Assembly (NCBI GenBank): GCA_947374445.1
Contig: CANCBY010000054.1
Location: forward strand, 1 to 12,485
Length of the DNA stretch: 12,485 nt
Direction: 5' to 3'
Origin: Pseudobdellovibrionaceae bacterium
Lineage (GTDB): Bacteria; Bdellovibrionota; Bdellovibrionia; Bdellovibrionales; Bdellovibrionaceae
Shown: positions 6,582 to 12,485 of the stretch, one piece after another
How the letters are laid out: each line of letters begins with the position of its first letter
Numbering within the stretch: position 1 is the first letter of the stretch
Notes under the pieces: generated by a model
Told to the model about the DNA's origin: nothing
Database searches by the model: none
Seen by the model: only the letters and a program-made list of their open reading frames with translations
Made by a program: the position numbers and the translations under genes

Positions 6582-7739
6582 ATGAAAAATATGTACAAAA
6601 AATGGGGAATTTCTCAATTGAACTCAATCGTGTTACGAACAATTGGCAATCAATTGGGAGTATCAATAGTTGAAGTTCTAATTGCTTTAGGCTTAGCCGC
6701 AATGCTGGGCTGGGTTTTAGCCGATCAGCAGGCAATTCAACTTAAAAACAATGCTTATAACCAAGCGGTCATGACGGCTATGGATCTTAAGAACCGGCTT
6801 GGAATGCTTTTGAGAGATGATCTCGTTTGGGCAAATATCATCGCGCAAAATAGCACTGGTGGTAACTATCCAGCTGGTGGGATGGATTGCTTGGGCAATA
6901 ACACCTCTTGCTCGGCCCGAATCAGTAGCCCCCTGGCATTTAAATTGTACCCTCAATCAGGATCAACTCCCTCGTTCTCTGGCTATGTCACTAGCGGAAC
7001 AAACCAGCCTGGATTTACAACTTCAGGAGCTCCTTGCAATACGTTTAACGATAACTCATCTGGCGATGCAACATGCGTTTTTGGATACTCGATCACTTGG
7101 GAGGTAGACGCTCCCTGCTCGGGAACTTGCATAAATCCCCCAGTTAGAATCACCGCCAAACTTGCACACAGACCACTTCCTGGAATCATCGCTCTAAATA
7201 CAGACAAATACAGTTACGCTGGAAGCGGCGCTTTCATACACTCAAGCAAGGCAACAATGTTAACTTGGCAAGTACAAGATCAGATAACTTCGAGCACCAC
7301 TGTTCCCGGAACGGGCGGAGGAACTTGTAACACGGCGACACCTACTGCACGCACATTAACCACAGTGGCGGACCCTGCTTCACTTTTGTCGGGATCAGGA
7401 ACACAAACGATTACTGTTAACGCGAAAGGTACATTTAACTGCACCTATTCAGCTCAAAGTTTTGCCACCGGAAATTTTACTGTATCTTTTTTAGTTAATG
7501 GCGTGGTTCAAAACTCCGCCTCAGCCACAGCTGTACCATGGCTCGCTGCTGGAGCAAATGGTTCAGTAACGTTTACGGTTTCAACGGCGCCATTTACTTT
7601 TCAACTAGCCCAAATATGTCAATCTTTACCTGGTGGCACCGACAATAATTTCACTTTAGGAATGCCAGTTCCGGCGGGGGGTCCCTACTTGGCAACTCAG
7701 GCTTACGCGTCCGTCAATTGCGCGTCGGTCATAAATTAA
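6582..7739 (+). CDS. Large type IV pilin-like protein (prepilin N-terminal methylation motif)
   Basis: 385 residues. A basic leader ends in QLG (G26), followed by VSIVEVLIALGLAAMLGWVL: the prepilin peptidase site, with Glu at +5 (E31) and the hydrophobic alpha-helix about 27-47. The +1 residue is Val instead of the usual Phe or Met, which cuts in some minor pilins. After the helix come about 300 residues rich in Ser, Thr, Gly and Asn, with beta-type sequence and ten cysteines (103, 110, 152, 165, 179, 183, 249, 287, 346, 380), room for up to five disulfides. The size and Cys content suggest a minor pilin or pseudopilin with a large head (PilW/PilX-like position) and not a major pilin. The start is uncertain: ATGs at 6582 and 6591 both lack a good ribosome site. 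It sits alone among glycosyltransferases, with no other pilus gene in view. The 3' end overlaps the - strand gene by 11 bp. Confidence 0.8.
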   Translation: MKNMYKKWGISQLNSIVLRTIGNQLGVSIVEVLIALGLAAMLGWVLADQQAIQLKNNAYNQAVMTAMDLKNRLGMLLRDDLVWANIIAQNSTGGNYPAGGMDCLGNNTSCSARISSPLAFKLYPQSGSTPSFSGYVTSGTNQPGFTTSGAPCNTFNDNSSGDATCVFGYSITWEVDAPCSGTCINPPVRITAKLAHRPLPGIIALNTDKYSYAGSGAFIHSSKATMLTWQVQDQITSSTTVPGTGGGTCNTATPTARTLTTVADPASLLSGSGTQTITVNAKGTFNCTYSAQSFATGNFTVSFLVNGVVQNSASATAVPWLAAGANGSVTFTVSTAPFTFQLAQICQSLPGGTDNNFTLGMPVPAGGPYLATQAYASVNCASVIN

Positions 7740-9168
7740 AATGCAAAATCGGGGCAGAGATAAAGTCGATCTTGCCCTCTTGTTCTGGCAGAGATTTTTT
7801 AAGGTATAGATTCCTATCTCTCATTTCATATTGCGAATCTAAAAGCTGATCAAATTCGGGCTTCAGTAACATACTTCTTGATGTATAGAGAATCACCTCA
7901 GGCTTTTCGGTCTGAAGTTTTTGCATTGCACTCTCAAGGCTCAAGGCATCGCTAGGCCCGAGGTATGATAAAATCTGACGAGATCTCGGCAACAAGCCAA
8001 GCCCATCGAAATACCTATAATCTGGATGATTCTCCATAAATGATGTCAGTTTTTGAATGATGTCTTTTTGGTAGGTATTGGTTTCAAACAAAAAGCTTCT
8101 TTGTATTGGTTGCATAATCACCACCCAAACAAAAAATAGAAGAGGTAAAGCAATAGAAGTTTTTGCAGAATAAAATTTAAAATCAAAAAAAATCACAATA
8201 AATGGAGCCATCAAAAATAGATAAAACGAGCCAATAAGAAATGGCGTCTTAAGGTCTGCAAAAGCAATTGAAAGACCGGCCGTCAGAGCTGCTAAAAAAA
8301 GTGAGACTTCAATTCTGCTGCTTTTTTTTAATATCATTTTATAAATTAAAAAAATAAGTCCTATCAAAATACAGCTTGAGCCTGCTGGTTCTCGATAAAG
8401 CCATGATTTGACAAAGCCAAATTCCCAAAATCCTGAGGCAAAACTTTGAGACAAATAAATATTATACAAAGGAGAGCCAAGTCCTACCTTTAAAAAAATA
8501 ACCAGAGAAAAAATCAAAGGCATGCCAAATATTATAAGATATTGGTTTAAAGCCTCGCGATGAAGCCTAAAAATTGAACCATAGAATGGTATCAAAAATG
8601 AAAGCACAACCATTTCGTGAAAGATCGCACGAGGAGTGCATCCAAAAAGCGCCAGGTTCAGCAAAATGAGCGACAGAAACTTAGACCTGCTATGTGGAGG
8701 TGGGGAACTACAGGCCAAAACAAGAACCAACAAGCTAAAAAAAAGACTCAGCATATCTGATCTGATTTTGACTAACTGCTCAACAAAAATAGGCGACAGC
8801 AAAAAGGCAATGGCCCAGCCTAAATTACCAAAGCTCTCGGATGATTTGAATAATAGATTTTTTAACCAATAGATAAAAATAGATAATGAAGAAGCCCCAA
8901 TAAGCGCAAATAATATGCGCGCCACCAGCACGTGCTGCCAGTTATCCAAAGGCAAAAAGTAAATTAATCCTAATATAAGATGAAAGGTAGGCTTTAAAAA
9001 GAGGCCTGAATCAATTGTTTTGCCATGAAAGAACACCTCTTTCGATAACGATATCGGCCAAAACTCCGAGGCCGAAATATGAGAGCCAATTCCAAAAGTT
9101 AAAATAAATGCTAGAATACACAAACATCCAATAATTTTAAAAATCACGCGAAGATCAAAATATTTCAT
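7729..9168 (-). CDS. Multi-pass membrane protein, probable GT-C glycosyltransferase (GT39/ArnT-like)
   Basis: 479 residues, with roughly ten hydrophobic helices from about residue 8 to 353 and a soluble, probably periplasmic, C-terminal domain of about 125 residues. A loop after TM1 carries acidic residues (SASEFWPIS, E35) followed by KP at 59-60, and KIRSDML lies at 134-140. This layout is like that of GT39/ArnT-type enzymes, which use polyprenyl-phosphate sugars to modify proteins or lipid A at the outer face of the inner membrane. The match is by architecture and a few residues only, so a non-enzymatic membrane protein remains possible. It is tail to tail with the pilin-like gene (11-bp overlap). 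The ATG at 9168 has no clear ribosome site. If it is a GT-C enzyme, the DPM1-type protein at 4054-4764 could make its donor. Confidence 0.7.
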   Translation of the reverse strand: MKYFDLRVIFKIIGCLCILAFILTFGIGSHISASEFWPISLSKEVFFHGKTIDSGLFLKPTFHLILGLIYFLPLDNWQHVLVARILFALIGASSLSIFIYWLKNLLFKSSESFGNLGWAIAFLLSPIFVEQLVKIRSDMLSLFFSLLVLVLACSSPPPHSRSKFLSLILLNLALFGCTPRAIFHEMVVLSFLIPFYGSIFRLHREALNQYLIIFGMPLIFSLVIFLKVGLGSPLYNIYLSQSFASGFWEFGFVKSWLYREPAGSSCILIGLIFLIYKMILKKSSRIEVSLFLAALTAGLSIAFADLKTPFLIGSFYLFLMAPFIVIFFDFKFYSAKTSIALPLLFFVWVVIMQPIQRSFLFETNTYQKDIIQKLTSFMENHPDYRYFDGLGLLPRSRQILSYLGPSDALSLESAMQKLQTEKPEVILYTSRSMLLKPEFDQLLDSQYEMRDRNLYLKKSLPEQEGKIDFISAPILHFNL

Positions 9169-9199
9169 CGCAAAAAAGTATCACAAGTTTGCCTAGACC

Positions 9200-9314
9200 T
9201 TGACACAGTCCAGACTCTTCGAGTCAAAATTTTGAATTTTTATGACTCGACACAGCCATACGCCACGGCACTACATAAAAATAATTTGTCTAACGCTAAA
9301 CCTTCGGTAAGAAT
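9200..9314 (+). promoter_or_regulatory. Upstream region of the porin-like gene: candidate promoters and repeats
   Basis: Two candidates are seen. One has a perfect -35 TTGACA at 9200-9205 with a weak -10 CAAAAT at 9225-9230 (19-base spacer). The other has TTGTCT at 9286-9291 and TAAGAA at 9308-9313 (16-base spacer), about 40 bases before the start codon. In between lie GACTC/GAGTC inverted repeats (9213-9225; TCGAGTC 9219-9225 with GACTCGA 9244-9250) and a direct GACACAG (9202-9208, 9249-9255), so regulation is likely. Neither promoter is proven. Confidence 0.35.
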
Positions 9315-9351
9315 CAGGCTTCAGTAAACCAACCAGATGGAGATACATCAC

Positions 9352-10440
9352 ATGAAACGTTATACGTCACTAATGCTTACTGCAATGCTTGCAGGACCTT
9401 CAGCATTTGCTTCTTTAAACTTGGACTTCAGAACTGATTTGCGTTCGCAAACATACAACACTGATGCCGCAACTGATAACACGAACTACTTCAACGTGAA
9501 AACTGGCCGCCTTGATTACCAAGGTAAAATGTCAGAAGACATGAACTTTCGTGTTCGCGCTGCTTTCAATAAAAACGCGACTGCAACGAACAATGAGAAC
9601 GTTCAAACAGCTGTCGAGTATGCTTATGTAACTAACAAAATGACTGATGCTTTGGCATTGACTGTTGGTCGTTATAATTCAGACGTTGGTGGCTTTGAAG
9701 GTATGACGTCAGGTGCCGACTTGTATATGACTTCTGCTGGCTATTTAGGCCTTGCATCTTCTAATCTAGCTACAGTTGCTTACAGCTCTACGACTTCAGC
9801 AACTAACATCGCTTCTTCAAGCAAATATCTTTACATCACTGGTGCTCGCTTGGCTTACAAATTCATGGACACACACGAAGTTGCTTTGCAAATTGCAAAT
9901 CCAATCGTGACTTCTGCAACAACACGTTTGACTACTGGTTTGGTTGTTAAAGGTTCTTGCATGGATAAATCACTTAATTACGTTGTGAACTACCTTTCTG
10001 CTGGTGCGGCGACTGCAGCTCCTGGAAAAGACGAGAACGTAAACTTGATCGGCGCTGGCGTAACTTATCTTTTTGCTAACAACTTGATTGGCACAGATAT
10101 GTTGATGAATCAGTACAAACGCAATCCAACTGCGACTACTTCTGCAACTGAGAAGTCTACAACAAACAACGTGACTTACGCTTACAAAGGACTTGAGACA
10201 ATCACTCCAATGTTGAAGTATTCACAAACTGTTGAGTCTCCAGACTCTGCAACTTCAGCTAACAAAACTACAACTACTGGAATGTCAGCAGTTGCTGAGT
10301 ATCAGCCTAAGAAAGACCAAATGGTTCGTTACCATGTTGCTTACTCTCAGTTGTCTGATAAAACTGATTCAGTTTCTGCAACTCCATCTCAAACTGAGAT
10401 CCTTGTCGGTATGAGATTCAACGGCGATTTCTTGAAATAG
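9352..10440 (+). CDS. Outer-membrane beta-barrel (porin-like) protein
   Basis: 362 residues from the ATG at 9352. This start is preferred over the ATG at 9337 because GGAG at 9339-9342 is then a ribosome site 9 bases upstream, and because it begins a clean signal peptide (MKRYTSLMLTAMLAGPSAFA, cut before SLNLDFRTD). The mature part is built of alternating polar/hydrophobic strands and polar Thr/Ser/Asn-rich turns, as in a 12- to 18-strand barrel, with a few repeated aromatic and glycine strand ends (GRLDYQGKM, VGRYNSDVGGFEG, LVGMRFNGDF). It ends in LK and not in the usual terminal Phe; the Phe is two residues earlier. Codon choice is strongly biased (gct, act, ggt, aac), unlike its neighbours, which points to high expression. 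A strong terminator follows at once. It may be a general porin; pore specificity cannot be told. Confidence 0.8.
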   Translation: MKRYTSLMLTAMLAGPSAFASLNLDFRTDLRSQTYNTDAATDNTNYFNVKTGRLDYQGKMSEDMNFRVRAAFNKNATATNNENVQTAVEYAYVTNKMTDALALTVGRYNSDVGGFEGMTSGADLYMTSAGYLGLASSNLATVAYSSTTSATNIASSSKYLYITGARLAYKFMDTHEVALQIANPIVTSATTRLTTGLVVKGSCMDKSLNYVVNYLSAGAATAAPGKDENVNLIGAGVTYLFANNLIGTDMLMNQYKRNPTATTSATEKSTTNNVTYAYKGLETITPMLKYSQTVESPDSATSANKTTTTGMSAVAEYQPKKDQMVRYHVAYSQLSDKTDSVSATPSQTEILVGMRFNGDFLK

Positions 10441-10464
10441 TTTTTAAGATCTAAGCTTTGAGTT

Positions 10465-10496
10465 AAAAAACCCACCTGATGAAGGTGGGTTTTTTT
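10465..10496 (+). terminator. Intrinsic terminator of the porin-like gene
   Basis: CCCACC (10471-10476) and GGTGGG (10484-10489) form a GC-rich 6-bp stem with a 7-base loop. It is extended by an upstream A-run (10465-10470) pairing with the T-run at 10490-10496. It lies 25 bases after the stop codon and is the clearest terminator in the window. Confidence 0.93.
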
Positions 10497-10516
10497 ATGT
10501 CTCAAGCAATTTATTT

Positions 10517-10936
10517 TTAATTGGGCCGAGAAACCAGCTCTTTGCTAAGGTCTCTTATGTTGATGAACTTAATATTGCCATCTATCCGGGTTATCGAATC
10601 AGAAGTTATGACCCAGTTTTTTCCAGTTGGATACTTGGATCTAAATAGTCTAATAGCATCGTCAGAAAAGCTCTTTTCCTGCCACTGACATTCAATCGTC
10701 GTGTAGTTTTCTTTACTATTCACCAAGATAAAATCGATTTCTTTTTTGGTTTTTGTTCTCCAGTATCTGATATCTCGCCCAACACCATGTGCTTGAAGAG
10801 TCTCGAGCGTAAGATTCTCTAAAAGTGGACCTGCATCTCTAGTGTTGACCTCTTGAATATCTCTGGCATAAAATGAATCTAGCCACTCTCCGTAGAAATC
10901 AAGATCGTAATCCCTTGATAAAAGGGGTACATGTTT
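10517..10936 (-). pseudogene. Remnant of an AAA ATPase/DUF4143-type gene
   Basis: A - strand frame is open for 139 codons, from an in-frame TAG at 10937-10939 to the stop at 10517, with no ATG or GTG near its beginning; only a TTG at 10726 could start a 69-residue product. The sequence reads like the C-terminal half of AAA ATPases with a DUF4143 domain: LLSRDYDLDFYGEWLDSFYA then RDIQE, followed directly by AGPLLENLTLETLQ, then the WRTKTKKEIDFIL segment and the final IEC...W and KYPTGKNWVITSD parts. The N-terminal Walker-A/B ATPase domain is absent, and the roughly 100 or more residues usually found between ARDIQE and GPLLEN are missing, so both a truncation and an in-frame internal deletion are likely. 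The nuclease-like ExK (usually IECKW) reads IECQW, so the Lys is lost. It is most probably a dead gene. Family recognition is from memory of the motif pattern. Confidence 0.7.
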
Positions 10937-10957
10937 CTATCTGTGCACGCAGATAGA
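10936..10957. repeat. Inverted repeat (8-bp arms, 6-base loop) at the broken end of the ATPase remnant
   Basis: TCTATCTG (10936-10943) and CAGATAGA (10950-10957) are perfectly complementary, with the loop TGCACG. The left arm covers the point where the ATPase-like reading frame ends. No T-run follows on either strand, so a terminator is unlikely; it could be an end of a lost mobile element or an RNA hairpin. Confidence 0.55.
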
Positions 10958-10965
10958 CGTTAGCT

Positions 10966-10982
10966 TGTCTCAAATTGGGACA
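10966..10982. promoter_or_regulatory. 17-bp near-palindrome TGTCTCAAATTGGGACA, possible operator
   Basis: The halves TGTCTCAA and TTGGGACA match as an inverted repeat at 7 of 8 positions around a central A. It lies 64 bases before the start of the BamE-like gene and beside the ATPase-remnant hairpin, a place where a dimeric regulator or a mobile-element end could act. The protein that might bind it is unknown. Related half-sites occur before the pilin-like gene at 6501 and 6556. Confidence 0.35.
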
Positions 10983-11046
10983 CGATTATTTGTTTTTTTA
11001 GATTTTCTTTTGTTTCACTGTAAATTCAGACAAAATAAGAGCTGGA

Positions 11047-11496
11047 ATGCAAATCAAGCTATTGAAGCCTCTTATTTTAGTACTGGCTCTTTCGGGGCTT
11101 TCTTTGGGATGTCAGACCAATGAAATCAAAGCCTTTTCTAAAGTGCAGCCGGGCATGGATAAAGGTGATGTTATCGATATCATGGGATCTCCCCAACACT
11201 CAGAACGCTGGCACGGCCGAGATCGTTGGACTTATGTTTTTTATCACGAGGATTCTCGCTTTGAAAAAGAAGTGCAATTCTCAGGTGGAAAATCACTTTA
11301 TGTGGGTGACGTCGTCAAGCCAGCAGTCTCTGCAGAAGAACAAGACCGAATCAACGAAGAATCTAATCAGGCTTTAGCTGCTGCGATGGCCGCAGAAAAA
11401 GCAGACAATAGAAAAAACTCAGCTCAATATCATGAAGGGGCTAGCACTAACAGCACTGAAATCCGCTATGTTCCTGAGTTCAAACCCGTTCAATAA
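11047..11496 (+). CDS. BamE/SmpA-like outer-membrane lipoprotein
   Basis: 149 residues. The signal peptide ends in GLSLGC, so C22 should be lipidated (the -2 Leu is a slightly loose lipobox). Residues 31-88 match the SmpA/BamE (OmlA) fold: VQPGMDKGDVIDIMGSPQ at 33-50, then DRWTYVFYHE at 59-68 and the beta strands KEVQFSGGKSLYVG at 74-87. BamE is an accessory lipoprotein of the BAM complex that inserts beta-barrel proteins into the outer membrane. The tail from about 95 is Ala/Glu/Asn-rich and helical, longer than in E. coli BamE. A ribosome site AAGAG at 11037-11041 precedes the ATG. Its stop is 10 bases from that of the convergent - strand gene. Other SmpA-domain lipoproteins exist, so BamE itself is likely but not certain. 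Confidence 0.82.
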   Translation: MQIKLLKPLILVLALSGLSLGCQTNEIKAFSKVQPGMDKGDVIDIMGSPQHSERWHGRDRWTYVFYHEDSRFEKEVQFSGGKSLYVGDVVKPAVSAEEQDRINEESNQALAAAMAAEKADNRKNSAQYHEGASTNSTEIRYVPEFKPVQ

Positions 11497-11506
11497 AACT
11501 AAATAT

Positions 11507-12148
11507 CTATTTTTGCAAAATAATCGCGCCTGATTTTTCAGATGGCTCGTTATTTTTTTCAGATCCATGACCCTTACCTGATGGTTTTTCTTCAGCACCG
11601 TACTGCCCACGCATTTTTTTTATCGATTTGTCTAGACGTCCATCAATGCCAATAGTGGCCTCGATCTCGCTGGCAGATTTGATCTCTTGTTTTTGATATT
11701 TTCGGCTTTTTGCAGCTCCTCTTTCAGGAAACCGAAATCTAAGAATGGTTTTTTGTTTGTCGAGATCTTCAGCAATTTGACGTCGCTCTTTGTCAGTCTT
11801 TCCGATTTCTTTAACAAGCTTGCTCAATTGAGAGTCGTTTTCCTTCAAATGATCTTTTTGCTCGATCAACGATTTGAGAGCTGAAGTCTTCGATTGCAGC
11901 TTGGCTTCAAGTCCGCTGATTTGTGCTTCAACTTCTACCCAAGCAGGAGCTTCTTCAGTTTTTTTTGCTTCGCCGTGAGCCGGAGCTTCGCCATGACCCG
12001 CGGCTTCGCCGTGACCAGCAGGCTCCCCATGAGCTGGGGCCTCGTGCTCTCCGCCACCATGGGCCTCTTCGTTTGCTCGAGCCGAAAAACTTAAAGATAG
12101 GAATAAAATCAAGGTTACAGATTTAACTAGATCAGACCGAAAAAACAT
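11507..12148 (-). CDS. Secreted coiled-coil protein with His-rich HGE repeat
   Basis: 213 residues, start ATG with GGAGG 6 bases upstream. A signal peptide (about 1-25, SFSARA cut before NEEAH) sends it to the periplasm or envelope. Next is a low-complexity stretch with histidines at 30, 35, 40, 46, 52 and 58: four HGE(P/A) units are spaced exactly six residues apart, a typical product of 18-bp repeat expansion and a possible metal-binding segment. A Lys/Glu/Leu-rich coiled coil (about 72-133) follows, then a basic, polar C-terminus. No enzyme motif is seen and no family was recognised. Its 5' end overlaps by 17 bp the upstream gene of the same strand, so the two should be co-expressed. It is convergent with the BamE-like gene. 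Confidence 0.8.
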   Translation of the reverse strand: MFFRSDLVKSVTLILFLSLSFSARANEEAHGGGEHEAPAHGEPAGHGEAAGHGEAPAHGEAKKTEEAPAWVEVEAQISGLEAKLQSKTSALKSLIEQKDHLKENDSQLSKLVKEIGKTDKERRQIAEDLDKQKTILRFRFPERGAAKSRKYQKQEIKSASEIEATIGIDGRLDKSIKKMRGQYGAEEKPSGKGHGSEKNNEPSEKSGAIILQK

Positions 12149-12485
12149 TTTGCCTCCAAGAAATTTGAAATGGTTGAGGTCTTAGTCTTTGAACTAGCAA
12201 GCTTGTCTTTATTGGATTCAAATTTTCAATGACCAAACGTCCAGCCCTCATCGAAGAAAACAAATCGTCGACATCCAAATTGAACTTTGGGTCACTCAAG
12301 ACCTTGCGCAAAAAGCCTCGCAGCTCACCACTATCAATTTTAGAAATTGTTAAAGTGTATGAGAGTGGGCCTGTATGTAAGTCCGAGTTCCCGAAATTGA
12401 TGATCTCTTCTTTAAAATTTGCTGTATCAACTGCAGCATCGACTTCAAATGTATTTAAAATCGGGGCCTCAACTTCGACTTCAGG
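12132..12485 (-). CDS. C-terminal part of an unrecognised protein
   Basis: On the - strand the frame is open from the window end to a TGA at 12132-12134, giving 117 residues; the start lies beyond the window. The reading is supported by the 17-bp overlap with the next gene, whose ribosome site GGAGG lies inside this frame, a common operon arrangement. Sequence features: an acidic beginning (PEVEVEAPILNTFEVDA), a polar middle, then GELRGFLRKVLSDPKFNLDV and a basic end with LLVQRLRPQPFQISWRQNVF. No transmembrane helix or known motif is seen in this part. It may be a two-gene unit with the His-rich repeat protein. Function unknown. Confidence 0.65.
   Translation of the reverse strand, partial: PEVEVEAPILNTFEVDAAVDTANFKEEIINFGNSDLHTGPLSYTLTISKIDSGELRGFLRKVLSDPKFNLDVDDLFSSMRAGRLVIENLNPIKTSLLVQRLRPQPFQISWRQNVFSV

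Noticed and set aside
8636..8872. A 78-codon + strand frame inside the GT-C-like gene
   Set aside because: Polar low-information sequence opposite the membrane helices of a long frame; no ribosome site.
10966..10990. Sigma-54 promoter suggested by TGGGACACG after the 17-bp near-palindrome
   Set aside because: The GG and the expected GC pair 12 bases further on do not line up; TT is found where GC is required.
11980..12060. CRISPR-like array suggested by regular short repeats
   Set aside because: The repeats are in frame and encode HGE units with no spacers; this is a protein repeat.
11687..12126. Several short + strand frames opposite the His-rich repeat gene
   Set aside because: The - strand gene has a signal peptide, a GGAGG site and a coiled coil; the opposite frames only mirror its repeats.

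Overview
The window is about 12.5 kb of moderately AT-leaning DNA from a Gram-negative, motile bacterium. It holds a lipobox BamE-like lipoprotein, a signal-peptide outer-membrane barrel, a chemoreceptor, TatA and a type IV pilin-like protein. The gene style (TTG starts, GGAGG ribosome sites, many genus-specific secreted proteins) suggests a Bdellovibrio-like deltaproteobacterium (Bdellovibrionota), but this is a judgement from protein style and no marker gene here proves it. No rRNA, tRNA, CRISPR array or intact insertion sequence was seen.

Left part (1-3949, + strand). The 3' end of a ketoacyl-ACP synthase III-like gene overlaps by one base a complete acyl-CoA ligase-like AMP-binding enzyme, a two-gene lipid or acyl-activation unit. 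The synthase carries Thr and Tyr where the family has its catalytic His and Asn. A transmembrane chemoreceptor without a visible HAMP domain follows, then a solitary tatA with a TTG start.

Middle part (4054-9168). Two family-2 glycosyltransferases run on the + strand (a dolichyl-phosphate-mannose-synthase type, then a smaller one 3 bases downstream). They meet, tail to tail with a 73-bp overlap, a third membrane-anchored family-2 glycosyltransferase on the - strand. Divergent from that gene is a large, cysteine-rich protein with a prepilin N-terminus. Its 3' end overlaps by 11 bp a multi-pass membrane protein of GT-C (GT39/ArnT-like) appearance. Together these look like a surface-glycan or protein-glycosylation island around one pilin-like protein; the functional link is inferred from position only.

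Right part (9169-12485). A long upstream region with several repeats leads to a porin-like outer-membrane protein with strongly biased codon use and a textbook terminator. Downstream lies the decayed remnant of an AAA ATPase/DUF4143 gene, without start codon or ATPase domain, next to an 8-bp-stem hairpin and a 17-bp near-palindrome. Then come a BamE-like lipoprotein and, convergent to it, a two-gene - strand unit. That unit is the C-terminal end of an unrecognised protein overlapping a periplasmic protein with a His-rich repeat and a coiled coil.

The most interesting points are the synthase lacking two triad residues, the pilin-like protein inside glycosyltransferase genes, the decayed ATPase with its flanking repeats, the recurrent TGTCTCAA motif, and the His-rich repeat protein.
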